Both the position numbers and the translations under genes were made by a program. DNA of 64,000 nt from Verrucomicrobiales bacterium (lineage in GTDB: Bacteria > Verrucomicrobiota > Verrucomicrobiia > Limisphaerales > JAYPXF01), in the NCBI GenBank assembly GCA_002715965.1, contig PBAL01000014.1, positions 78,518-142,517 of the forward strand, in the 5' to 3' direction. Within the stretch, counting starts at the first letter, position 1. Each line of letters begins with the position of its first letter. The notes under the pieces were generated by a model. That model was given only the letters and a program-made list of their open reading frames with translations. It was not told where the DNA came from and searched no databases. Below, in pieces: positions 53,887 through 62,921 of the stretch.

Positions 53887-53899
53887 GAAAAAACAACAA

Positions 53900-55192
53900 C
53901 TATTCCTGAAGACCGTCTACGCGACTCGGCGCTTTCCCCAACGAGTACAGCCGCGTTTGCGTGCGCAAGTACATGACGCCGTTGGCAACGGCGGGTGTGG
54001 CGAAGGTCTTTTCACCCAGCTCCATGCGGGCCAGGACTTCGAACTTTCGGCCCGCGGCAAGGACCACGATCTGACCGCGCTTGCTGATGCAATACAAGCG
54101 CCGCTCAATCCAGATGGGCGAGCTGTAAAACTCGCCTCGAACGCGTTCGCGCCAATGCTCTTTGCCGGTCGCGGCGTCGACACAGGTGGCAATGCCGCTG
54201 TCGGTTAATAGAAAGAGCAGATCGTCTTTGACGACGAAACTGGGGACCAACGGCACGCTCCGTCTGATGTCGTAAACCAGTACTCCTTTTTGGCTGCCGG
54301 GCTTCTCGGGACGAACCGCGACGAGACGTTGACCGGACAGGCCCTTGCCAAAACTTCCGAAGACCAGGTCGCCGAACAGTTGCGGTGAACTTACCGTGCG
54401 GTTGTCCCAAATCTTGTCGATCTCCCAACTGATGCGGCCGCTTTGCAGATCCACCGCCGTAATACCGTGGGCGGTGCTGGTGAAAACAACCTCCGTTTTG
54501 CCGCCCGCCCGACGGATGCAGGGCGTAGCGTAGCCCGCCAGTTCCGATCTGCGTTTCACCTTCCATCGCGTCTTGCCCGTCTTGCGATCGAGCGCGATCA
54601 GGAAGCTGTTGCCCGGATCCATGTTCGTGCCCTCGGGCAGATACCAGGCAAAGCGCTTCGGATCCATCTGATCATTCGCCAGGACCACCAGTCCGCCGAC
54701 AATGATAGGAGAATTTGACGAACCGTGCAGTCCTTTGTACGGACCCAGATCTCGCTGCCACATTTGTTTTCCGTCCAAACTCAAAGCTGTCATCAAGAGC
54801 TGCTTCGGATTTGACCAGACCACGATGATGCCGTGCTCATCCACGCAGGGCGTGGCGGAAGCGAAGTCATTGTCCCGATGCAGGTAATGATGCTTCACCG
54901 GGTAATTGCGTCGCCAGAGTATCCGCCCGCTGTCCGCGTCGAGGCAGAGAACGCTACGCTTCTCCTCATCCGGATGATCGCCCATGAGAAAGAGCCGCTT
55001 GCCCCACAACACCGGAGAACTGCTCCCTTTGACCGGCAGATCGATCTGCCAGTTGTAGTCCTCCGCCGTCCATCGAAGCGGGAAGTTGGTTGTCGTGCAG
55101 ATCCCCGTGCCGTTCGGCCCGCGAAAGCGCGTCCATTCCTGGGCCGGGCATTCGATGCCGAACAGGAGCAGAATAAAGAAAACAGTACGCAT
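53900..55192 (-). CDS. PQQ-type beta-propeller protein
   Basis: A 430-residue secreted propeller with a signal peptide (MRTVFFILLLFGIECPAQEW) and repeated blades such as WTRFRGPNGTGI, LCLDADSGRILWRRNY and TCVDAATGKEHWRERVRG (the W-docking 'DxxTGxxxW' pattern). BamB-like and PQQ-like proteins share this fold. No quinoprotein Cys pair is evident, so a scaffold or binding function is more likely than dehydrogenase. It ends convergent with the oxidoreductase, with 13 bases between. Confidence 0.85.
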   Translation of the reverse strand: MRTVFFILLLFGIECPAQEWTRFRGPNGTGICTTTNFPLRWTAEDYNWQIDLPVKGSSSPVLWGKRLFLMGDHPDEEKRSVLCLDADSGRILWRRNYPVKHHYLHRDNDFASATPCVDEHGIIVVWSNPKQLLMTALSLDGKQMWQRDLGPYKGLHGSSNSPIIVGGLVVLANDQMDPKRFAWYLPEGTNMDPGNSFLIALDRKTGKTRWKVKRRSELAGYATPCIRRAGGKTEVVFTSTAHGITAVDLQSGRISWEIDKIWDNRTVSSPQLFGDLVFGSFGKGLSGQRLVAVRPEKPGSQKGVLVYDIRRSVPLVPSFVVKDDLLFLLTDSGIATCVDAATGKEHWRERVRGEFYSSPIWIERRLYCISKRGQIVVLAAGRKFEVLARMELGEKTFATPAVANGVMYLRTQTRLYSLGKAPSRVDGLQE

Positions 55193-55237
55193 GCCGCAAT
55201 CAACCCTATTGGGATCAGAGCGTCCTCACAATATCGC

Positions 55238-55677
55238 ACGACTCAATTCCGTTGTTTTCAAGTCCAAGCCGCCTTCGTCACCATCTCCCCGCCACGCGGC
55301 CACGGCGGAGCCCGGCACTACAGCAACGCCTTCCTTCCCGCCCGACACCAGGGGATGCCCATCGGCTCCGCCGAAATCCCCATCAAGGACGCCGTCCTGT
55401 CCAACCTGCAAAACCAACGCGTCAGCCCGACGATGCAGCGTCGGAAACTTGATCTGATCCAATCCCTCAACCGTCGTCACCTCAGCCAGGCAACCGCCGA
55501 TCCCACCATCGAAGGTCTGATCGCCAACTACGAACTCGCCTTTCGCATGCAGACCTCCACGCCACCCTGCTTCACACCCTCGGCCTCGACCACGAACGCC
55601 TCACGTACCGTCACGCCGACCGTGACTTCCGCCTAACCGACGTCTACGGCCATGTCGTTAAAGATATCCTCACGTGA
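55238..55677 (+). pseudogene. Broken DUF1501 gene, internal deletion
   Basis: A fragment begins at about 55260 with AAFVTISPPRGHGGARHY and continues FLPARHQGMPIGSAEIPIKD, then [18 protein letters not shown] and [13 protein letters not shown], in the order of a DUF1501 protein. At about 55570 the frame changes to [20 protein letters not shown] and [15 protein letters not shown] with stop at 55675, the normal C-terminus. About two hundred residues in between and the N-terminus are lost. The intact DUF1501 gene at 58201 is not the same gene and does not share the same variable parts. Confidence 0.7.
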
Positions 55678-55696
55678 ACGACAGCTGGAACCACGA

Positions 55697-55770
55697 ATGA
55701 GCACCAACCGCCCAACCTCGTGGTGATCCTCGCCGACGACCTGGTCTGCTACGGCACGGCGATCGCTTGA
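55697..55770 (+). pseudogene. Sulfatase N-terminal remnant
   Basis: NEHQPPNLVVILADDL followed by VCYGTAIA and a TGA. This is the metal-binding start of a sulfatase without its formylglycine region. It follows the DUF1501 remnant directly, suggesting that a DUF1501-sulfatase operon has been deleted down to its fragments. Confidence 0.55.
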
Positions 55771-55815
55771 TTTAAGGCCGAGGTGCCTTGGTGCCCGGTG
55801 GGAGTGATCGCGCGA

Positions 55816-57384
55816 CTACTTTTTGACCTTCTTGTTTTTCTTCTTCTTCGGTTTGGGTTTCCAGTCCGCTCCCGTGCAGTCGCGATACCAGGCCTGCCAT
55901 TGTTGCGTCATTTCTTTGACACGATCGGAATACTGGGTGGCGAGGTTTTGGGTTTCGGTGCGGTCGCGGCTCAGGTCATAGAGTTCCCATGGGTTCGCAT
56001 TCTGTTGAACGAGTTTCCACTGGTTATCGCGAACGACCTGCCAGGCTCCGTATTGAAAGAACAAGGGGTTGGGTCGGTTGAGTTTCGTGCCCTTGAGCAA
56101 GGGGACAATGCTGGTGCCGTCGGTCGCCGGAATGTTGCCCGGATACTTCGCGGATTTGCCGGCGAGTTCCATGAAGGTGGGGAGAAGATCGATCAGGTGG
56201 GCGGGTTCGCGGCAGATGGAGTTTGCGGGGGCGGTGATTCCCTTGGGCCAGTGGGCGATCATGGGGGTGCAGATGCCGCCTTCGAGGCCTTGGACCTTCC
56301 ACTTGCGGAGGGGGGAGTTCACGGCATTGGCCCAGCCTTGGCCGATGGCTTCGAAGGAACCGACGGTGCCCATGGGCACGGTGGTGTCCTTCGGGCCGCG
56401 TTTGCCCGGGTTTTCGTGACTGGCTCCGTTGTCGACGAGGAAAAGGATCAGGGTGTTGTCGAGTTGACCGTTCTTTTTCAGCTGCGCGAGGATGCGTCCG
56501 ACGTTTTGGTCCACCCGATCGACCATGGCGGCGTGGATTTGCATGCGGAGGGATTCCTTGGCCCTCTCCTCGGCCGAAAGGGCACTCCAATCGCGATGTT
56601 CGGGCGGACTAAGTGCGGTGTTCTTCTCCTTGAAGAGGCCCATCTTGAGTTGCCGTTGGTAGCGTTGCCGGCGGAGTGCTTCGTAGCCGCCGTCATAGAC
56701 GCCGCGGTACTTGGCGATGTCTTTCTGATGCGCGTGAAGCGGCCAGTGAGGCGCGTTGTAGGCGAGATATAGGAAGAACGGTTTATCCTTTTCCTGCCGA
56801 AGCCATTCGAGTGCCCAGTCGGTGAAATCATCGGTCGCGTAGAAGCCCTTATCCGGCAGGTAATCCTTCACGATCTTTTCATCGAAGGCCCAGTCATAGT
56901 TTGCTCCCCACCCGGGAACTGGCTCGCCTTTGCGGGCGATGCGGCCGTCCGGGTTCCAGAAATTGATGGCGCCACCGAGAAAGCCCGAGAAGTGATCGAA
57001 GCCGCGATGGTATGGATTGAAGCTGGCGTGGTGTTTCCCCGACCACCAGGTGCGATATCCGGCTGGCCGCAACACTTCTCCGGCCAGTGCGGTATTCGAA
57101 AAGTCGCGATCGCTCCGTTGATGATAAAGACCGGTGAGCAGACTGATGCGGGTAGTCCAGCACTTGGACGTGTTGTACATCTGCGTGAAGCGGATGCCGT
57201 TCTTCGCGAGGCGATCCAGATTGGGTGTCTGGATTTCGCTGCCGAAGCAGCCCAAGTCCGAATACCCCATGTCATCGGTCATGATGACGATGATGTTGGG
57301 TCTGGAATCAGGTCGTTCGCCGACCGCGGATAGGGCTAACGAGAAAAGGCAGAGAAAAGTGGAAAGGCCAGTGCGCGCTGTCAT
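55816..57384 (-). CDS. Secreted sulfatase with non-canonical formylglycine motif
   Basis: A 522-residue sulfatase: signal peptide, NIIVIMTDDMGYSDLGCFG metal site, formylglycine region SKCWTTRISLLTG (Cys75, Arg79; the family reads C-x-P/A-x-R, here C-W-T-T-R), YRTWWSGKHHASF, and later LILFLVDNGASHENPG. The C-terminal tail KPKPKKKKNKKVKK is very basic. Close homologues usually read KCxPTR, so the Thr is a real substitution, confirmed in the DNA around 57156-57170. Whether the formylglycine-generating enzyme still modifies the Cys is unclear. Confidence 0.9.
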   Translation of the reverse strand: MTARTGLSTFLCLFSLALSAVGERPDSRPNIIVIMTDDMGYSDLGCFGSEIQTPNLDRLAKNGIRFTQMYNTSKCWTTRISLLTGLYHQRSDRDFSNTALAGEVLRPAGYRTWWSGKHHASFNPYHRGFDHFSGFLGGAINFWNPDGRIARKGEPVPGWGANYDWAFDEKIVKDYLPDKGFYATDDFTDWALEWLRQEKDKPFFLYLAYNAPHWPLHAHQKDIAKYRGVYDGGYEALRRQRYQRQLKMGLFKEKNTALSPPEHRDWSALSAEERAKESLRMQIHAAMVDRVDQNVGRILAQLKKNGQLDNTLILFLVDNGASHENPGKRGPKDTTVPMGTVGSFEAIGQGWANAVNSPLRKWKVQGLEGGICTPMIAHWPKGITAPANSICREPAHLIDLLPTFMELAGKSAKYPGNIPATDGTSIVPLLKGTKLNRPNPLFFQYGAWQVVRDNQWKLVQQNANPWELYDLSRDRTETQNLATQYSDRVKEMTQQWQAWYRDCTGADWKPKPKKKKNKKVKK

Positions 57385-57465
57385 GGATCGGGACTATCTT
57401 GCTTTTTGAAGCCGAAGCAAATCCCGGGTTTCTCCCCGTGACGTTCGTTTCCGTTGTGGCTTCGG

Positions 57466-58053
57466 TTACCATTTGAAGTCCCATGAGTCGAGACTTCGAC
57501 TTGCAGTCGAACTCTTCCGATTATTCTTCGATTGCCAATCGAAGCTGCTGATCCGGGACGGGGAAAGCACTGTCAGTTCGTTCAGCTTGCGGTCAGCTTC
57601 GATCTTTCCCTCAACGGTGTTCCGGATAATCCGATCCATGATGCAGTTACGGCCGAGATAGATCGCTGCGATTCGAACTGTCGTGATCCGTTCTTTGCTA
57701 TCGGGAGGCAGCACGGCGAGTTCGCCGCCGGCGCGAAACTCGGTTGCACCGTTCACGGTAATCAAGCGCGCGCCGATCGGAACAGTCTTTGTCACCAATC
57801 GCGGAGCGGGCAGACGTAAAACAGCATTGCTGGTGGCTCGCAGTACAAGGTTGCTGGGAAGGCGAACTTCCTTTCGAACGATCCAGATTCCGCCATCGAG
57901 AACGACTTCGCCAGCCTCGGTCCCCAGCTTCTCGAAGGCTTCGACCAATCGGCCCTGATCCTGAGGAGGATCGATGCTTCCTTTCAGAAGGATCGACGCG
58001 GCATCCAAAGCCGTCACGCCGAGTATGAAACTGAGAAAAACCACGTTCATCAT
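57466..58053 (-). pseudogene. Truncated secreted beta-helix-like gene
   Basis: An ATG at 58053 (or 58050) starts a signal peptide (MNVVFLSFILGVTA). EKLGTEAGEVVLDGGIWIV and LPSNLVLRATSNAVLRLPAP are typical of the first coils of a right-handed parallel beta-helix (pectate lyase 3-like) protein. At about residue 155 the protein character ends at NTVEGKIEADRKLNELTV and the frame runs into a palindromic repeat before a stop at 57466. Intact members are several hundred residues long, so the 3' part is probably missing. Confidence 0.55.
57489..57544. repeat. Short hairpin cluster inside the end of the truncated gene
   Basis: GTCGA-GACT-TCGAC (57487-57500) and CTTCGATT-GCC-AATCGAAG (57526-57544). 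The translated minus-strand product of this stretch (SKNNRKSSTASRSLDSWDF) is low in complexity, consistent with a repeat element having replaced the gene's 3' end. Confidence 0.55.
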
Positions 58054-58200
58054 CACCAAGCGGCTTTCGGTTCCTGAGTTTCAGTTTTGGTCACCCATCT
58101 TCCCGGTTCATACCAGACGCCCGCGATTAATCCCAACTACGATCCCCACGTATGGCGGGTTGCGGTGCCTTGAGTTGTCCCTATAATCAAAGCTTCATCC

Positions 58201-59655
58201 GTGAACATCCTGCCGGCCACACCAGCGCAACATCCCTTCGCCGATCCGGATCGACGGCGGTTCTTGAAGTCCGTCTCCGCGGGTGCGATGGGTATTGGAC
58301 TGGCAGATCTGTTGGCGCTGGAGGCGGTCGCGAAGAAGGTCAAAACCGACGCACCTGCCAAACAGGTGTTGGTCGTGTACGAAGAGGGCGGCATCAGCCA
58401 GATGGATTCATGGGATCCCAAGCCGGATGCCCCGCTCCACCTGCGTTCGCCTTTCAAATCGATTCCCACCAGCGTGCCGGGAACGCATTTCTCGGCGCTG
58501 ATGCCCCGAACGGCGCGGTTGGCGCACAAGCTGTCCGTGGTGCGATCGATGACGAACACCACAGCCAGCCCATCGCATCCCGGCGGCTGCCAGGAGTTCC
58601 TGAAGGGATGCGCATTCAACGATGCGGAAGCCTGGCCGGACATCGGTTCCATCGTGACGGAATTGATCGGCAGCGATTGCCCACAGCTGCCCGGCTACAT
58701 TTTTTGTCCCGGTGCCAACATGCCGAATGCGAAGACCACCACCGGTTTTTTGCCCGCTCATCGCGCCCCGTGGAAGCTCGGCACCAAGAGCCTCGGCGAA
58801 AACGTAGCCGCGCCGGATTGGAAGGTGCACTCGCTCGAACCAGTTGACGGGCTGAGCGCCGAACGCCTTGACGAACGCAGCCGACTTCTCGACAAACTCG
58901 ACCGTTCCCACTCCGCCCAGACCGCGTTCGGACAATTGCTGCGCAAGTATGGCGAGAACGCCCTCGAACTCCTGCTCAGTCCGCAGGTGCAGGCCGCCTT
59001 TGATCTCACCACCGAAAAGCAGCGCACGCGCGATCGGTACGGACGCGATCATCGCGGTTGTTGTTACCTCATGGGCCGCAAGCTGATCGAGGCCGGCGTT
59101 CGCTTCGTCACCGTCACGGTCATTCAACCGCCCGATCTGGTGGGCCGGCCGAACTACGGCAAACCCAATGGCGTGTTCCTCAACTGGGACCACCACGAAG
59201 GCATTTACACCAACGGCCCCTGCGGCGGGCCACAGGGCATGAACAATCAGGAACGCTACGGCTTGCCGCACCCGGTCATGATGCCGAGCCTAGATCGCTC
59301 CCTCAGCGCACTGATCGAAGACATGGATGAACGCGGTCTGCTCGATGAAACCCTCGTCTGTTTCATCACTGAAATGGGACGCACGCCGACCATCAACGAA
59401 TGGGGCGGTCGCGATCACTGGGGCCGCGCAATGTCCATCGCCTTCGCTGGATCCGGCTGTCCTGGCGGAGCCGTCATCGGCGCAACCACCCGCGATGCCG
59501 GTGACGTCACCGATCGCCTCTACACCCCGATGGACTACGCCGAAACCATCTACCGCAAACTCGGCATCAACTCCCACCAAGCCCTCCAGAAACCCAACGC
59601 CGTCGCGGTCAACCTCACCGAAGGCGGCAACCCCATCCGCGAACTGTTTGCCTGA
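58201..59655 (+). CDS. DUF1501 family Tat-exported protein
   Basis: A 484-residue protein with start GTG at 58201 and twin-arginine leader (DPDRRRFLKSVSAGAMGIG). The body matches DUF1501: EGGISQMDSWDPKPDAP, LARLAHKLSVVRSMTNTTAS-type block, SHPGGCQEF, GLLDETLVCFITEMGRTP, NEWGGRDHWGRAMSIAFAGS and the final LYTPMDYAETIYRKLGI. This group is alkaline phosphatase-like in fold but of unknown function. In Planctomycetota it follows DUF1549/DUF1553 cytochrome genes, which are absent here. Confidence 0.9.
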   Translation: MNILPATPAQHPFADPDRRRFLKSVSAGAMGIGLADLLALEAVAKKVKTDAPAKQVLVVYEEGGISQMDSWDPKPDAPLHLRSPFKSIPTSVPGTHFSALMPRTARLAHKLSVVRSMTNTTASPSHPGGCQEFLKGCAFNDAEAWPDIGSIVTELIGSDCPQLPGYIFCPGANMPNAKTTTGFLPAHRAPWKLGTKSLGENVAAPDWKVHSLEPVDGLSAERLDERSRLLDKLDRSHSAQTAFGQLLRKYGENALELLLSPQVQAAFDLTTEKQRTRDRYGRDHRGCCYLMGRKLIEAGVRFVTVTVIQPPDLVGRPNYGKPNGVFLNWDHHEGIYTNGPCGGPQGMNNQERYGLPHPVMMPSLDRSLSALIEDMDERGLLDETLVCFITEMGRTPTINEWGGRDHWGRAMSIAFAGSGCPGGAVIGATTRDAGDVTDRLYTPMDYAETIYRKLGINSHQALQKPNAVAVNLTEGGNPIRELFA

Positions 59656-59781
59656 GACGCAATCTGGTCGAAAGACGCCACACCTGCGCAGAGCTGTGGC
59701 ATGACGGCCTCGTGAAGAAAACACACTTTGGCACTCGCTCCATTCGTGTATTACTCCCTGTGTACGAATTCTCAGACCAAC

Positions 59782-60927
59782 ATGCCCAGCGTAGAAAAAT
59801 CCGTTAAAGATCGATACTCGGCGGCCGCTCAGGCCCAGGAAGCAGCTCTTTGTTGTCCGGTGGAATACAACCGCGAATATCTGCAGGTCATTCCCGATGA
59901 AGTCATCGAGCGCGATTACGGCTGTGGCGATCCCAGCCAGCACGTGCATCCGGGCGAGACCGTCCTCGATCTCGGAAGCGGCACGGGCAAGATCTGTTTC
60001 ATCGCTTCGCAGGTTGTCGGCCCGGAAGGCAAGGTGATCGGCGTCGATATGACCGACGACATGCTCGACGTCGCGCGTCGGAATGCGCCAGTTGTTGCCG
60101 AGCGCATCGGCTACTCAAATGTCGAATTCCGCAAGGGCCGCATCCAGGACCTTTCCCTCGATCTCGAACGCCTCGAGGAAGATCTCACGAAGAACCCCAT
60201 CGCCGACGCAAATTCCTTTCTCGCCGCAGAAGAACGCGCCGATGATCTTCGTGTGAAACATCCGCTCATCGAAAGCGATAGCATCGACGTTGTGGTTTCC
60301 AATTGCGTACTCAATCTCGTCGGCACATGCGAGAAACGACAGCTCTTCGAGGAGATTTTCCGAGTGCTGCGAAAGGGCGGTCGTGCCGTGATTTCCGACA
60401 TCGTCAGTGATGAGGACATTCCAGCTGAAATGCAGGACAACCCGATCCTCTGGAGCGGTTGCATTTCCGGCGCCTATCGCGAGGACGAGTTCCTCAACGC
60501 CTTTGAGAATGCCGGCTTCCATGGCATTCAAATCCTCAAGCGCGACGAGCAGCCCTGGCAGACCGTTCAGGGAATCGAGTTCCGATCCGTCACCGTCGAA
60601 GCGTTCAAAGGCAAGCAGGGTGATTGTTTCGAACGCAATCAGGCCGTCATCTACAATGGCCCGTTTCGCAAGGTGCTCGACGACGACGGCCGCGCCATGG
60701 AACGCGGCAAGCGCTACGCCGTATGCGCAAAGACCTACGATCTCTACAAGAACGCGCCCTACGCAGATTACTTCGAATTCATCGACCCTCGTGAAGACAT
60801 ACCGATTGAGGAAGCCAAGCCTTACCAGTGCGAGAACGGCCGCCTCCGTCACCCCCGCGAAACCAAGGGCATGGACTACCGGGAAACAACCGAAGCTTCC
60901 TCCTGCGAATCCGACGGGTGTTGTTAG
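59782..60927 (+). CDS. ArsM-like SAM-dependent methyltransferase
   Basis: A 381-residue methyltransferase resembling arsenite methyltransferases. ATG 59782 is preferred over the upstream start. ALCCPVEYN, YGCGDPSQHV and the SAM motif VLDLGSGTGKICFIASQV precede GVDMTDDMLDVARRN. The ArsM thiolate positions SNCVLNLVGT and SGCISGAYRE are present. The C-terminus has an additional Cys-rich tail (SSCESDGCC). No arsR or arsenic transporter gene is nearby, so arsenic methylation is a family-based inference. Confidence 0.82.
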   Translation: MPSVEKSVKDRYSAAAQAQEAALCCPVEYNREYLQVIPDEVIERDYGCGDPSQHVHPGETVLDLGSGTGKICFIASQVVGPEGKVIGVDMTDDMLDVARRNAPVVAERIGYSNVEFRKGRIQDLSLDLERLEEDLTKNPIADANSFLAAEERADDLRVKHPLIESDSIDVVVSNCVLNLVGTCEKRQLFEEIFRVLRKGGRAVISDIVSDEDIPAEMQDNPILWSGCISGAYREDEFLNAFENAGFHGIQILKRDEQPWQTVQGIEFRSVTVEAFKGKQGDCFERNQAVIYNGPFRKVLDDDGRAMERGKRYAVCAKTYDLYKNAPYADYFEFIDPREDIPIEEAKPYQCENGRLRHPRETKGMDYRETTEASSCESDGCC

Positions 60928-61114
60928 TTGAACCGCGGCTTCCGTCGAGTCGATCACTCATTCGTTTGACTTCTCTGGCACAAGTTGCACGAAAGCGGAA
61001 ACTTACATATACACGTAACATATGTGACATGTTTAGGATACCTGCGTATCCGAAATGTGGAAACGGCCCACTGAACAACCCGATTCTCATGATCCCATAG
61101 AATTGTAGTTGCTC

Positions 61115-61549
61115 ATGTCTCCCGCGCCCGTTGCAATCGAGCGCATGAGCATTCCATGGACCGTCGAGCACATCGGTCTCCCTTCCGCCGACCCGAAGAC
61201 GCTTCATGAATGGTATGTTCGAGTGCTTGATGGCGAACTGCTCTGGTCCGACGATTCCGTGCCGGTCTACTTCGTTCGACTAAACGGGGGCACCGTCCTG
61301 GAGATCTGCCCCTGCAAGCGAAGCGTGAGCGATGTCGGCGACAACACGGTTGCCGGCCTGCGCCACCTCGCCTTGCAGGTGAGATCTGTCGAGGATGCCA
61401 AATCCACTTTGGAGTCCCGTGGAGTGAAGTTTCCCGAGGATCCGAAACCAGCCGGTGGTGGTGGCCGCGTTCTGTTCTTTGCCGACCGTGAAGGCAATCT
61501 TCTTCATCTGGTTGAGCGCCCGGATGGTTCGGTCTTTCAACTCGGATGA
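61115..61549 (+). CDS. VOC family (glyoxalase-like) protein
   Basis: A 144-residue vicinal-oxygen-chelate protein. WTVEHIGLPSADPKTLHEWY and RHLALQVRSVEDAKSTLESR are the two beta-alpha-beta-beta-beta modules, and FFADREGNLLHLVERP the C-terminal metal-ligand part with His and Glu. A later ATG at 61145 is an alternative start. The substrate is unknown. It follows the ArsM-like gene after 187 bases that include a palindromic AT-rich stretch (ACATATGT near 61018). Confidence 0.82.
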   Translation: MSPAPVAIERMSIPWTVEHIGLPSADPKTLHEWYVRVLDGELLWSDDSVPVYFVRLNGGTVLEICPCKRSVSDVGDNTVAGLRHLALQVRSVEDAKSTLESRGVKFPEDPKPAGGGGRVLFFADREGNLLHLVERPDGSVFQLG

Positions 61550-61594
61550 AGCCCTGCCCGAAATGCCCCCCCCGGCGCGCTTGAGTTGGGCGCC

Positions 61595-62905
61595 ATGACC
61601 GTCATTCCGGTCTTTGGGATCTTGTCGCTGGGTTGGAGCAGTCTCCAGATTCTCCTGATCTATTGGTGCGAAGCAGTCGTGCTCGGCGGATTCACCGTCC
61701 TTCGAATGGCCTTGGCCAGACCAGTATATCGCACGCAAGCCGACTTCATAGAAGCACACCCGTGGATTCTCCAGCACTATCCGATCTCGGACGAGGAATG
61801 GCGCGCTGCTTTGGCCGCGCCATCAGCCAGCTACCCTTCCTACAAACAGTTCTTCGTTCCGCTCTTCATCGGCCACTACTCGTTCTTCCTGCTGGTGCTG
61901 GCCATCTTGCTGGGCACGCTGGTCAAACAGGTCCCGCTCAAGGAATGGTACACCTTCTTCACAACGGAGTGGTCTCCACAACTGCTGCTCGCGATCAGTG
62001 CGATGATAATTTCTCACGGTTGGCGATTCTGGACGGATGATCTACAGGGCCGCAGATACACCCGAACTTTACCCATCGTGGCAATGCTTTACCCGTATCG
62101 GCAGTTGATCATTCTTCACATGGCACTGGTCCTGGGCGGGATTGCGCTCGTGTTCTTCGCGCTGCCACCGGCTCTGGCCATCCTGCTCATTCTGTTGAAG
62201 GCCGGCTTCGACATGAATTGGATCCGCAAGCCTTTCGGTCCGAAGAAGATTGATTGGACCAAGATGGCGGAGTCCGATCGAAAGGAAGACGCCGGAAAGA
62301 TCGTAGGCAAAACGATTGAAGAACGTCCCGATTCCAGCAACGCCGCCTTCGAACGATCTGGTACGGAGATTCACATCCGCCTCCCGGCACAGGGCGTCGG
62401 GCGAATGTGGCGTAAGATGCGGGCAGGTGGATGTCTCATTGCGTCACTTATCATCGTGGTGTTTCCAATCGGGATCTTCGGAGGCGTGATCGCGGACTAC
62501 AGCCGTTCGATTCTGGCCGGAGCCGTCAAAGCGTATTGGCCTGTGTTGTTGGCGATGACCGGTGCACTCGTTGCGGGCACGGTATTGCTCATCGTTGCGT
62601 CACTGATGGCATCGACGATTGCAAACGTGATTACGTTCGGGTGCACCAAGGCCAGCGTGATCGCGGGGAACGGCAAATTGAAGATTCACCAGAAGGGCGC
62701 GCTGTTCTCGCGCAAGGCCGGATTCGCTCTGACGGACATCGATGACATCGGGATGTCCCCCACCGGCAATCGGACGAATGAGTTTCGCGAATGCGAACTG
62801 CGGCTCCGCCTGAAGGACGAAAGCGAACACACCTTTCTCAAGGGGCGCGATGCAAAGGAGCTTCAGTGGATCGCCACCAAGATCACGGACCAGATCCTCG
62901 CTTGA
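61595..62905 (+). CDS. DUF6498-like integral membrane protein
   Basis: A 436-residue membrane protein. FGILSLGWSSLQILLIYWCE and VLGGFTVLRMAL at the N-terminus and AISAMIISHGWRFW resemble DUF6498 proteins. A second hydrophobic block (about 275-345) and a C-terminal cytoplasmic domain (FALTDIDDIGMSPTGNRTNE) are additional. Eight C's precede the start (61566-61573): an ATG at 61563 reads into this tract in another frame, so a slip there may have cut the first residues, because the ATG at 61595 lies very close to the first TM helix. Confidence 0.7.
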   Translation: MTVIPVFGILSLGWSSLQILLIYWCEAVVLGGFTVLRMALARPVYRTQADFIEAHPWILQHYPISDEEWRAALAAPSASYPSYKQFFVPLFIGHYSFFLLVLAILLGTLVKQVPLKEWYTFFTTEWSPQLLLAISAMIISHGWRFWTDDLQGRRYTRTLPIVAMLYPYRQLIILHMALVLGGIALVFFALPPALAILLILLKAGFDMNWIRKPFGPKKIDWTKMAESDRKEDAGKIVGKTIEERPDSSNAAFERSGTEIHIRLPAQGVGRMWRKMRAGGCLIASLIIVVFPIGIFGGVIADYSRSILAGAVKAYWPVLLAMTGALVAGTVLLIVASLMASTIANVITFGCTKASVIAGNGKLKIHQKGALFSRKAGFALTDIDDIGMSPTGNRTNEFRECELRLRLKDESEHTFLKGRDAKELQWIATKITDQILA

Positions 62906-62921
62906 ACGTCTGCCGCTGACG

